Positions 46,801 to 55,998 of a stretch of DNA of 64,000 bases are shown here, in pieces (the first letter of the stretch is position 1; each line of letters starts with the position of its first letter). Source of the DNA: Trifolium pratense. Taxonomy: Eukaryota; Streptophyta; Magnoliopsida; Fabales; Fabaceae. The notes beneath the pieces are model-generated. The model was not told where the DNA came from. It was given only the letters and a program-made list of their open reading frames with translations, and made no database searches. The DNA lies in contig NC_060063.1 in the NCBI RefSeq assembly GCF_020283565.1, positions 42,244,856 to 42,308,855 on the forward strand. The letters are read 5' to 3'. The translations under genes and the position numbers were made by a program.

Positions 46801-47472
46801 GCTTTTATAAACATAGTTTGACATGACTTTTTCTTTTGTTATTAAAATAGCTTATACACTTAAATAAGTTGTTTATCCAAACTAGCCCTAGGTGTAAAGA
46901 CCTTTAGCTTATTGTTCTTGATTTTTTTTCGTAAGCGCTTAATTTAACATCTTCATGAACATTTTTAAGCTCGGGGCCTGTTTGGATTTATTTATTCCAG
47001 TTTATTTACATAAACACTTGTTAGACTGCTTGAGAGAACTTATGGAAACAAAAAACTTATGGCATGTCCATAAGCTCTCTAGTTCATGTTTGGATTGGCC
47101 TATTCAAGCTTATCTATTAGTATAAGTTTTTTGAAACTATTTGGGAGAACTTATAAAAACAACTTGCGACTTTTTTCATAAGTTCTCCAAAATAGCTTAT
47201 GAAAACAAATAAAATATACAATTGTTTTTTATTTATTTTATCTTTTGCTATAGAAATAGCTCATGTAAGCTTATACATACGCGCTTGTTCTATAAGCCGC
47301 AAATTAAGATCTTAGTTCATTCTTTTCTAGGCTGCAACCAATTGGTAATCACGATTTTGCTTTCAATGTATTTCAGGAGAGGAGGCGTAGCGAAGGAGAC
47401 CTCAAAAAAGATGGAAAATATACCGATAAATTTGAAAGTTGGGTGACTCATGGTGAGATTCTTTATGTTTGA
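37870..47472 (+). CDS. SAC-domain phosphoinositide phosphatase, 16 exons
   Basis: Exons 37870-37974, 39460-39664, 39775-39940, 40596-40821, 40972-41048, 41301-41488, 41842-41939, 42053-42186, 42270-42401, 42557-42899, 43082-43203, 43335-43448, 43685-43858, 43992-44144, 46195-46276 and 47377-47472. All have GT-AG borders and compatible phases; 804 aa. The SAC domain runs from about residue 25 to 590 ([83 protein letters not shown]). The catalytic CX5R motif is in [13 protein letters not shown] (Cys about 491). The C-terminus is serine/acid-rich with [13 protein letters not shown]. This is the plant SAC1-5 subgroup that dephosphorylates PI(3,5)P2 or related lipids on endomembranes/vacuole; which member is not resolved. 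The last exon might splice onward at 'catg|gtgaga' instead of stopping at 47472. Introns carry repeated MITEs and a G27 run. Confidence 0.93.
38485..38690. mobile_element. MITE in SAC intron 1 ('ataagctgttt' family)
   Basis: Contains 'gcacttattgtgtaagagc', 'gtataagctgttt' and the opposing 'aaaacagcttatgccaataa'. The same phrases recur in introns 6, 14 and 15. Confidence 0.6.
41529..41818. mobile_element. MITE in SAC intron 6 (same family)
   Basis: Starts 'ggccctgtttggataaacaa', with 'cttatgtataagctattttt', 'gaaaacaacttatgg' and an A-run of about 20. The right end near 41815 is blurred. Confidence 0.65.
44244..44270 (+). repeat. Homopolymer of 27 G in SAC intron 14
   Basis: A pure G tract 100 bases after the exon 14 donor. 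Long G runs are rare in plant DNA, can form quadruplexes and are error-prone in sequencing, so its exact length is uncertain. Confidence 0.9.
45070..45965. mobile_element. MITE pile-up in SAC intron 14
   Basis: Begins 'gacctgtttggattgattta' and ends 'gttgtttatccaaacaagga', which are inverted ends. Inside, the block 'catatccataagctgttttc...agcttatgaaaacagc' repeats three or four times (near 45165, 45355 and 45550), with a short unrelated stretch at 45700-45840. It looks like tandem or nested copies of one family. Confidence 0.65.
46655..46890. mobile_element. MITE in SAC intron 15, copy 1
   Basis: Starts 'gggtctgtttcaattagttt' and ends 'gttgtttatccaaactagcc'. Internal 'aagctgttttgaactt' and 'agcttatgaaaatggc' follow the family pattern. 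Confidence 0.65.
46975..47315. mobile_element. MITE copies in SAC intron 15, copies 2-3
   Basis: 'ggggcctgtttggatttatt' at 46975 is followed by a second start, 'ttcatgtttggattggccta', near 47085 and by 'atagcttatgaaaacaa'. Two nested or overlapping copies end about 60 bases before the last exon. Confidence 0.6.
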
Positions 47473-48651
47473 GACTAGTACTAACGTCTCTTGATCTATA
47501 TCACCTTATCCGAAGGATGAGGATTCATGTCTTTGCTGTACAGAAATAAATGGTAAGATAAAATCCAAAAAACAAATAGAAGTGGCAGAAGCTAAGAAGC
47601 TGATTTTTGTTTCAAAAGAGCATTTGAGTTGCATATTATATTTTCATTTGGGAGGTAGTTGTAGAGATGTCAATAAGTAATTAAATTTTTTGTGCCTCCC
47701 CCCAGCTAGGTACATTATCAGTTTATCACATTCAAAATTACCAATCCTGTATATAATTCAATTTTCATTGAAAAAACCAAAAAAAATACATAGCTTATGC
47801 TCAGATTATTATAACTCGCTTTGACGATTAATTTTTTTGGTTCTTTAGGTATGTGATAAATCCGTATATATTGACAGACAAATATTAGTAAGTTAGTGAC
47901 TGTATTAGTTTGCAGGGTTCGTATCTTGGACCTTGTGTTTTTTAGCTCACCAATCCAACTATCTGCTTGGAACGTGACCGTTTCGTATAAACAATTGAAG
48001 AACAGTTAGATTAGACTTCGGAGTTTCGGTTGAATTGAAAAACGCTCTTGTTTGTTTTCATCAGCTATACCTTAACATGGTATAGTAATAGTATCATATG
48101 TCATATGTCCACTATGATAATAATTGGGCAAAATAAGTAGCGTTAACAATGTATAATTTCAGCTTAAATTGTTCGGTCTAAACAATTTCGCGTTTAGGCC
48201 TTTGTTTGGGTCGATCAATCCACGTCTAATGTGCATTAATTTCTTGAACTTTTTTTTTTGCCGGAGAGAGAAAACGAAGTGTTGAACGAGTGTAGAGGAA
48301 TTAAGAGTATTTTTTTTACAAAAAATGGTGAGTGTAGTAGGTTTAATTACTTGTTACTAGTGTCGTATATACTTCTTGGATTTGGCTACTATTATTATTA
48401 ATATTTTTCTGTTGTAAAAAATAAATTAGAATATCTGTTAAGATCATATATATTTTATATTATTTTGATTTGTTCTAGATTTAAGATTGAGTTTGTGTAT
48501 CTATTTTGGTTAAACAAAAGTTAGTAAAAAAAAAAAGAATATTTTTTTTTTCTTCTGTAAAAGCAGTTAGGGCAATTAAATGGCGGCCCATTCTCATTGT
48601 TATATATTAGCATGAAAACCTAGCCGCTCCCTCAATTCAATTCAATCTATC
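47473..48651. other. Intergenic between SAC and F-box genes
   Basis: Likely SAC 3' UTR followed by AT-rich DNA. No gene or bounded repeat. A TATA-like 'gttatatattag' at about 48600 is 50 bases before the F-box ATG. Confidence 0.5.
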
Positions 48652-49566
48652 ATGAACTATTTCAGTAGGTTACCTCGAGACATCATTGATACATGCATCC
48701 TTCCATGCCTCGACGGCGAAACCCTAATCGCTTTATCCTCGGTCTCTTATGAATTCTTCCCCTTGATCAACGAGGATCAGTGGCGGAACATTTGCATCTC
48801 CACATGGCCTAGCTTGCTGTTGTATAGTCCGAAAATCCTCTCTAAGATGATCTCCATGTTTCCCTATGGTTACCGTTCGTTCTTCTCCGACGCATTCCCT
48901 TCCATTCACCATCCTAATACTCCTCCTCCTCCTCCACCTCACCGTGCAAATTTCAACTATGCCATTGATATATTTTTACAGGGAGAACAAGAAGAAGAAC
49001 GACTACCTTTGTATGCAAATGTTCAATATCAATACATAAACATAAAAACATGTCGGCATTCAAAAAAGAAAAACAAAAAAAAACAAAAAAACATATCCAC
49101 AGGTGGCAGCAATGCTTTTAAATTATTTCCTAATACTTGTTATTCATTATATCCTAATTTGAAATTTATTCCGGTAAAGAAAGATGGGTGTGAGGAATAT
49201 TTGAAAGAAAAATTGAAGCTAAGTTGTGTGCTTGTATCATCTAGATATGATCTAATACCTAGAAGAAACCGTGCATGGGGCTTGTTTAGTTCTAGTTGTA
49301 AACCTGATGTTTATGTTTCAACTAGCAAAAGATGGGCTGTTGCGACGTATGAGACGGTGATGCCGGGGCTTTTTAAGTATTATACGGAGATGGTGAAGTT
49401 TCAGATGGATGTTAATTGCCGCTGGGAAGATGGAGAAGAAGATAGGTTCTATGTTAGTTATATTATGTTTAGAATGAAAGACATGAATGGAAAACTTGTG
49501 AAGGAGGAGGATGCTGCCAAAGTTCTGCTCAATGCTATTGAAAATGGGGAGAGGAAGAAGAAATAA
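48652..49566 (+). CDS. F-box protein, intronless
   Basis: 304 aa. An N-terminal F-box spans residues about 5-50 (LPRDIIDTCILPCLDGETLI, ALSSVSYEF, then WRNICISTWPSL), resembling the At2g27310 type. F-box proteins bind SKP1 in SCF ubiquitin ligases and pick substrates through their C-terminus. Here that is a domain without named repeats (RAWGLFSSSCKPDVYVSTSK, WAVATYETVMPGLFKYYTEM, RFYVSYIMFRMKDMNGKLV), with a proline run (about 90-96) and a lysine/glutamine-rich insert (about 137-148) that may be disordered. Complete with a good ATG context and a TATA-like box upstream. Its last 53 bases of homology recur exactly at 52354-52406, beside the LTR retrotransposon. Confidence 0.88.
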   Translation: MNYFSRLPRDIIDTCILPCLDGETLIALSSVSYEFFPLINEDQWRNICISTWPSLLLYSPKILSKMISMFPYGYRSFFSDAFPSIHHPNTPPPPPPHRANFNYAIDIFLQGEQEEERLPLYANVQYQYINIKTCRHSKKKNKKKQKNISTGGSNAFKLFPNTCYSLYPNLKFIPVKKDGCEEYLKEKLKLSCVLVSSRYDLIPRRNRAWGLFSSSCKPDVYVSTSKRWAVATYETVMPGLFKYYTEMVKFQMDVNCRWEDGEEDRFYVSYIMFRMKDMNGKLVKEEDAAKVLLNAIENGERKKK

Positions 49567-50081
49567 ATTTCAAGTTGTTTCACCTTTGGTCTGATGGTAA
49601 TTTACCGTATTTGTTTACATTTTATTTTATATTTGTTGGTTTTTGTGATGTTCTTTGTTTTTAATTTATTGTTGTTTGTGGTTTCTAGGCTAAATTATAT
49701 ATATTTATCTGTTTTAAATTAATTTTAAGTTTGATTCCTTTTTATATTTTATTTTAGTCTCTTTAAGTCACAAATATATCTCTTCAAAACTTTTCGCACT
49801 GGTGTGATTTTAGCCCTTCATGTTGCTGCCATTATGTGTTTTGTTTTGAATTTAGTTGTTCGCAGAGGTAGTTGGCTTTTTTTTTTTTTTTTTTCTTTTC
49901 TAACTTTGATTGTCACCTTATTCCGTCGCGTTGCAGCGTTTTTCTTTTTGGATCGCGTCCGTGGCTTATCTTCTTGATCCGGTTGTTCTACATAAGATTA
50001 TTATGTCGTTGCTGCTTGCGTTTGGGTTCAGGTTAAGTTTTATGCTCCGCTTTTGATGCTTATGCACCGTCTTTGATTTAA

Positions 50082-51629
50082 GAGCATCTCCAATGGTGAT
50101 ACAACTTTGTGTATCATACATTAATAATAAATGGTTCCTACAATGTCATGTAATATTTATGCAACTCATACATATTTTGCTCCAATGGTGATACCACTTT
50201 TTGAGTATCATACATTAATAACAAGTGATTCCTTCTATATATTTTTTTTATTGTCTAAATAAAAATAAAAATTATTTAATTTAATAAATACGCAGATAAA
50301 TAAAGTAATAATTAAATATAATGAAAAATACATGACAATAAATAAAAAATGGTGAAAAATGCATAAATATGACGGAAAATATATAATGAAAAATATAATA
50401 ATTAATTTTTATTATTATATATATTAGGATCCATTTGATAGAAAAAAAATAAAATATAACTTGAGAACAAAACAAATAAAAATTGTGTAATATATAAAAT
50501 AAGAGTTAGAATCCGTTGACATCAGGTGTCAAACTTTAATTTGACACCAAATCTTAACCGTCTATTTTTTTTAATCAAAGGCTAATAAAAGTTTCCAATA
50601 TTATCTGAAGTGTGTATGTGTATCTATTTAGGAGATTCCTTATTTTTAGGTTGCATAAAAATTTGATTTATTTAGTAAAAAAAATAAATTGATTTATTGT
50701 TCTAAAAAAAATTGATTTGTTGTTCTAAAAAAAAAATTGTTGTTATCCCCATCGTTACTATGCTTGTTGCGTTTTCATTCCCCTTTGGTTAACTGCCGAA
50801 ATCAATGTCAATTGCAAATTATGCAGGTAAATAACCGACTACCAACTCAATTTAATTAAAAAGATTTTCTATACTAAAACCATAACTTGAATTTTTATAC
50901 TAATATATACCATGATTGATGATTCATATATGCACCTGCTTTCGATGATTTATTACTTATATGTGATTCCTAAACTCAATTCAGACACCATGGGAATGAA
51001 AACACAAAGGTAATGTTGGGGAGAATAACAACAAATAATAAAAAAATAAAAACGGGCTTAGGCTCTTATGTTTAAAAAAAATCAATTTTTTTTTGGTAGA
51101 ACAATAAATCAAATTTTTATGCAACCTAAAAATAAGAAATATCCTAAATAGATATGCACATGAGTTAATATAGGAAACTATTATTAGCTTTTGATTAAAA
51201 AAATATAGATGGTTGAGATTTGGTGTCAAATTAAAGTTTGACACCTGGTGTCAACGGATCATAACTCATAAAATAATATGAAATATCATTAAATTAACAT
51301 CCAACTACAAGAAGAAAAAAATCCTTTCTACATTGTTGTTGAAAAAACAAAATTGAATGAAAACTTATGAAATGAAAGGTAACAAAGAAAAAACTTCCCT
51401 ATATAAAAAAAAAGAAAAAGATCTTGTCATTCAATGTTAACGGTAATATTTTGACATATATGGAAGCTCATAGTAATATTAAATTGATGATACGGTACCT
51501 TATTTAAGGTACCGGTATCATCAATTTTGATACCCTATATGTCACGTCATGAAACTTCAATGATAAAAAAATAAGATACGGTATCATTAATCTATGAAAC
51601 TCTTTTAAATACCTTTATTAGAGATGTTC
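50082..51629. mobile_element. PIF/Harbinger (Tourist-like) non-autonomous element
   Basis: Ends 'gagcatctccaatggtga' and, inverted, 'gaacatctctaataaagg', flanked by TAA (50079-50081 and 51630-51632). Subterminal 'ggtgatac' and 'gtatca' phrases repeat on both sides. Its interior has been split by the element at 50503. Confidence 0.7.
50503..51267. mobile_element. MULE-type element nested in the PIF element
   Basis: Ends GAGTTAGAATCCGTTGACA and, inverted, GAGTTATGATCCGTTGACA. Arms extend about 200 bp through 'gtgtcaaactttaatttgac'. The exact 9-bp duplication ATAAAATAA lies at 50494-50502 and 51268-51276. Noncoding. Confidence 0.88.
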
Positions 51630-51794
51630 TAATGCTCAGCCTTATGCTGCTCACTGTTCGGTATAATGACTAACAAGGTTTAATTATTTATATGCTTTAT
51701 TTTGCTTAGACCGAAGTGAATAGCTTCTAGGCTTTTTTGACTTCATGGCCAGACAAATAAAACTGTGATGAAAGAATCATATATGTTACCTATA

Positions 51795-52353
51795 TATATT
51801 TTTTAAGGCTTAAAAAAGTTCGCGAGTTATTGGTTTTAGTTTTTTTTTTTGTTTAAAAAAATCCCTGAATATGCAAATTATTTTGGTTTTGGTCCCGTCA
51901 AAGTCTGTTTAAACAATGCATATGTGGCAAACAAGGGTTGATGTGGCAGCATATGACGTGACAAGCAATGGTGATGTGTCAAAGATGATGCCCAGTCATT
52001 AACTTCAAAGGACCAAATTCAAAAATAAAATGCAAAGAGGGAAATCCAAAAAAACAAAATTGAACCCAAAAACATATTTTTCTTCTTGTTTTGATATAGA
52101 GACTATTAGAATTCTCTTTCAACCTATAAATCAAAGGTCTTCTTCTTCCTCTTCTTCAACAGTACTAGATTCAACATAAACTTTTTTTTGTTGACAAATT
52201 TAACATAAGCTTATATTTTTCCTTAAATGATCCTATTCGAATTCTCCAATTTTTCAACATAAGCCGATAACGTTTGGATTTAAATGGGAAAAAGAAGTAA
52301 TTTGTGTGTAAGAGATAGAGAGATAGAATGATGGACATGATTGCTAAACGTTT
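51795..52353. other. Intergenic, decayed MULE-type terminus
   Basis: 'ttttggttttggtcccgtca' near 51882 and 'aaaggaccaaattc' near 52010 resemble MULE subterminal phrases, but no duplication or clean ends are found. The rest is unrecognised. Confidence 0.35.
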
Positions 52354-52407
52354 GAAGGAGGAGGATGCTGCCAAAGTTCTGCTCAATGCTATTGAAAATG
52401 GGGAGAT
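52354..52407 (+). pseudogene. Duplicated 3' fragment of the F-box gene
   Basis: 53 bases starting 'gaaggaggaggatgctgcca' are identical to 49500-49552 of the F-box gene and encode KEEDAAKVLLNAIENGE. An ATG near 52328 opens a frame MMDMIAKRLKEEDAAK that continues into the LTR and stops there. No other part of the F-box gene is recognisable upstream, and the copy ends exactly where the LTR begins. Confidence 0.75.
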
Positions 52408-53523
52408 TGTTGGAACAAAATTGATTTAAAAATGTTTGCCCCTAAATATATAAAGGTTTTGATGATAACAAAGTATTAATTAACAAATTGGAAGGACTAA
52501 AAATTTATTTTAAGTGCGCAGATATAAGCATCATATAAGCTCTGAGTGAAGTTCAGAGGATGTGAATTCAGAAGTTCACAAGCGCTCAGAAGATGTTGAA
52601 CTTCAGAGGTTACAACCTTCAGAGGATGAAGTCTTCAGAACTTTATGTCTGTCTACAAGCTTCATCAACCTCTGGAGATCTCTTTGAAAGCTGTGAAGAT
52701 TCCCTTTGTTAGTCAACTCTTCTACCAATGAAGAAAAGGACCTTTCAAGCCTGATCAGTTCAGCTACCTCTGTTTTGTCTGTCCTATCTTGAGAACGTGG
52801 GTCTTCAGTTTTGTTAGCTGAATAAGGAAAGTCCACTCTGCAGTAGTCAAAGTAACTGAAACTCTTTCTTAGTTTTGGATACAACCAAACTGCATCAAGA
52901 CAGACTGCTTGAAGACAAAAGTTTATCAACTCCAACGGTTCTTTTTGCAACGACTCTTTTCTAGTAGTATATATACTAGAAGATTCAGCTACAACAAACA
53001 ACAATTTATCAAGAATTGAACGTGCGCTGAACAAACTCTGAACTCTGTGATATACAAGCTCTGAACCTCTATTAAGTGTTTTTGCACTTTAGTCAAATAC
53101 TCTGTACTATTTGTATTTGCTCTCTTTAGGTTCATCTAAGAGCATTTGTATATTTTCATATACTTTACTATTACTTGAGAAAACTTAAGCTTGTGTGCTT
53201 AAGTGTGAAACTTAAACTTGTGTGTTTAAGTGTGAAGTCTTAAGCTTGTGTGCTTGAGCATTGTTGAGAAGTCTCTTGCTTGTGTGCTTGAGCAGGTGTA
53301 ATCTTGTGTGATTATAGTGAAATCCCTTGGAAGTGCAAGGGGACTGGACTACTCTCGTTTTGTGAGAGGAACCAGTATAAATTGCTTGTGTGATCTCTCT
53401 CTCTCTCTTGTTATTATTTGTGTTATTTATCCGCTGCTAACTTAGTTGAGTTAAGAACTTGAAAAAGTTTTAACTTAGCTAAAACACAATTCAACCCCCC
53501 CTTCTTGTGTTTTCACACCTTCA
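52408..53523 (+). repeat. 5' LTR of copia copy 1
   Basis: Starts TGTTGGAACAAAATTG and ends 'ttttcacaccttca' (TG...CA), 1116 bp, matching 57608-58729. Contains repeated 'cttaagcttgtgtgctta' units near 53200-53290, a CT microsatellite near 53400 and a long antisense ORF (53034-52603). Confidence 0.9.
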
Positions 53524-53525
53524 AT

Positions 53526-53538
53526 TGGTATCTAGAGC
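53526..53538 (+). promoter_or_regulatory. Primer-binding site of copy 1 (altered)
   Basis: TGGTATCTAGAGC, two bases after the LTR, resembles the TGGTATCAGAGC complement of initiator Met-tRNA but has an extra T. Copy 2 has TGGCATCAGAGC. Confidence 0.75.
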
Positions 53539-53593
53539 TCTGGTCTGTTACTTTCACTTAACAGTGAGACAGTAAAGATCTTGTGAGAACACT

Positions 53594-55996
53594 ATGTCTG
53601 GAGGAGACGATAGTAGCACTAGAACAACCGGTGAAGAGGCCAGTGGAGCTGGTGGTGGTCCTAGAAATGCGTTTGGTTTTGACTACTTGAGTAATGAATC
53701 ACATGAACATAGTGGCAACAGAAAAGCCCCTATATTCAATGGTGATGCATCATTATTTGAGTGGTGGAAAGAGAGATTGTATAGCAATATTACTGCTATT
53801 GATCATGAGTTGTGGGATTTGGTTGAGTTGGGAGTAACTTTTGAAAACTTAAATGAACATGGAAGATTGTCCATTGAGCATAGAAAGTTACTCACACCAG
53901 CTAACTTAAAAATCTACACTAAGCATCATAGAGTAAAGGACATTGTTGTTGGTGCTATTAGACATGAGGATTATGTCAGAATAGAGAACAAGTCTACTGC
54001 TAAATCTATCTTTGATTCTATGTGTGCTACCTATGATGGTAATGAAAAGGTTCAAGAGGCTAAAGCTAGTCTTTTGATAAGACAATATGAACTTTTCACT
54101 ATGCAACAAGATGAAAACATTGAGACTATGTTTACAAGGTTTCAAATCCTTGTATCTGGTCTTAAAGCTCTTAAGAGAAGTTATTCAACCTATGATCATG
54201 TTCAGAAGATTCTGAGAAGTCTTCCTATTGCTTGGAGACCTAAGGTCACTGCAATAGAGGAAGCTCAAAATCTCAAGACTCTGAGTCTTGAAGCTCTGAT
54301 AAGCAATCTCAGAAGCCATGAGATGGTTCTGGATGCTGACTCAGAAACTAAGAAGAAGTCTAAGTCAGTGGCTTTACAGTCAACTAAGACTACTTCTAAG
54401 GCTCTTAAGACTCAGCTTCTTGATATTGAAGAAGAATCTTCTGCTGATGGTCAAGAGGATGAGATGAATGAGGATGAGTTTGCTTTATTCACCAAGTTTC
54501 AGCAATGGAACAGATTTAACAAAAGAAATTTCAGAGGTAACAGCTCCAGAAATTTTGTCAGCAAAAAGGATGATCAGAAGAACTGTTTCAACTGTAAGAA
54601 GCCAGGACACTTTATTGCTGATTGTCCAGAAATGTCTGCTAAAGACAAAAGCAAAAGATACAGCTCAAAGAAGCAACAATTCAAGAGTAAATTGAGAAAG
54701 AGTCTGATGGCTACCTTTGAAGAGCTATCATCTGAGGAAGAAGTTGAGGAAGAAGAAGAGGCAAATCTAGCCCTGATGGCTTCAACTGACTCAGATATAG
54801 ACTCAGACGATGAATCAGAATCAGAATCAGATTCTGAAGTAACTGATGAGGTATTTTCTGACTGCTCTAAATCTCAACTTATAACTGCACTTAACAAGGT
54901 CATTGAGAAACATCTCAGAGTGTTGAGTAAACAAAAAGTTTTTCAAGAAAAGCTTAACACTCTGACTGAACAAGCAGAACATTTTCAAGGTCTATATCAA
55001 GAAACTCTGAATAGAGTAAATGACTTTGAAAAGGGTTGTGCTGTTTGTCACAAACCCATTGATGAGCAGGAAATAGCTCTTCAACAGTTTGTGCATCTCA
55101 ACCTTGGTAAGAGCAAAGCTGCTAATCTTGTTTTTAATGTCATGAGACATAGAGGAGAGGGACTTGGCTATGAATATGGTAGAACATATTCAAAGCTGAA
55201 GACCTCTGCCAAAAAGGTTGGAAAATCTTGGGTTTATTATGTTGTTCCACAAAGTGAAGAGGAAAAGAATCTTGGTAATGTTGAAAATAACAAAAATGAT
55301 CTGAGTGATTTAGAAGCTGACAGCTCAGAGGAACCTAGTTTCTCAGGATCTGGAAAGAAAAGTTCAGAAGATAGAAGCTGTTCAGAACCTGAGAACATCA
55401 GGTCAGAAGTTCTGAAAGCTTCAACATCTGAAACTTCAAATTCTGAATCCAAAGGAACTTCAGTACCTGAAGCTAGTCAATCTAAAAGATCAGAAGTTTT
55501 TAAAAGAAAAAATTCAAACTCCAAATCTCAGATGATGTACAAGACTCAGATTATTTATGATTCTAGAGTAAGTAGATATAATCAATCAGAACATGGGATT
55601 GATGATAAATACAAACCCTGGAATCATAAACAATCCAAATCTTGGAATAATAACAGATTTCAAACAAAGAAAAGATTTCAAAAAGGTTATTATTCCAAAC
55701 CAAGATCTTTCTCCAACACTAGACAACATAATAAGCATTTGTGGACTAACAAGCGTGGACCCAGAAGATGGGTACCAAAAGCTGAAATTATGTACCATTC
55801 AGATTTACCAACTAGGAAAGGATATGTCCTACCTAGTGTGTGGAAACAAGTCTTATGCAAGGGAAGAAGGGCTTATGTCCTAGACCAATGGCTGACAAGT
55901 TCTCAAGTTAACAATCAGAACTTGATAAATGAAGAGGAAGAATATTGGGATGACTTTATCATTAACTGTGATGAAGAGTTCTATCGCAATGATTAA
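53594..55996 (+). CDS. gag: Copia gag polyprotein, copy 1
   Basis: 800 codons, uninterrupted from the ATG 70 bases after the LTR. The N-terminal half is a UBN2-type gag domain (FEWWKERLYSNITAIDHELW, IVVGAIRHEDYVRI, ETMFTRFQILVSGLK). A CCHC zinc knuckle CFNCKKPGHFIADC is at about residues 331-344. Then comes an acidic EEEVEEEEE/SDSD stretch and a basic C-terminus with NKRGPRRWVPKAEI. It packages element RNA into virus-like particles. It stops two bases before the pol frame, in another frame, so pol probably needs recoding or separate expression. Nearly the same as the copy 2 gag apart from substitutions and small indels. Confidence 0.88.
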   Translation: MSGGDDSSTRTTGEEASGAGGGPRNAFGFDYLSNESHEHSGNRKAPIFNGDASLFEWWKERLYSNITAIDHELWDLVELGVTFENLNEHGRLSIEHRKLLTPANLKIYTKHHRVKDIVVGAIRHEDYVRIENKSTAKSIFDSMCATYDGNEKVQEAKASLLIRQYELFTMQQDENIETMFTRFQILVSGLKALKRSYSTYDHVQKILRSLPIAWRPKVTAIEEAQNLKTLSLEALISNLRSHEMVLDADSETKKKSKSVALQSTKTTSKALKTQLLDIEEESSADGQEDEMNEDEFALFTKFQQWNRFNKRNFRGNSSRNFVSKKDDQKNCFNCKKPGHFIADCPEMSAKDKSKRYSSKKQQFKSKLRKSLMATFEELSSEEEVEEEEEANLALMASTDSDIDSDDESESESDSEVTDEVFSDCSKSQLITALNKVIEKHLRVLSKQKVFQEKLNTLTEQAEHFQGLYQETLNRVNDFEKGCAVCHKPIDEQEIALQQFVHLNLGKSKAANLVFNVMRHRGEGLGYEYGRTYSKLKTSAKKVGKSWVYYVVPQSEEEKNLGNVENNKNDLSDLEADSSEEPSFSGSGKKSSEDRSCSEPENIRSEVLKASTSETSNSESKGTSVPEASQSKRSEVFKRKNSNSKSQMMYKTQIIYDSRVSRYNQSEHGIDDKYKPWNHKQSKSWNNNRFQTKKRFQKGYYSKPRSFSNTRQHNKHLWTNKRGPRRWVPKAEIMYHSDLPTRKGYVLPSVWKQVLCKGRRAYVLDQWLTSSQVNNQNLINEEEEYWDDFIINCDEEFYRND

Positions 55997-55998
55997 AG

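Noticed and set aside
48733..48942. Minus-strand Arg-rich ORF opposite the F-box gene
   Set aside because: Shadow of the F-box coding strand; no independent support.
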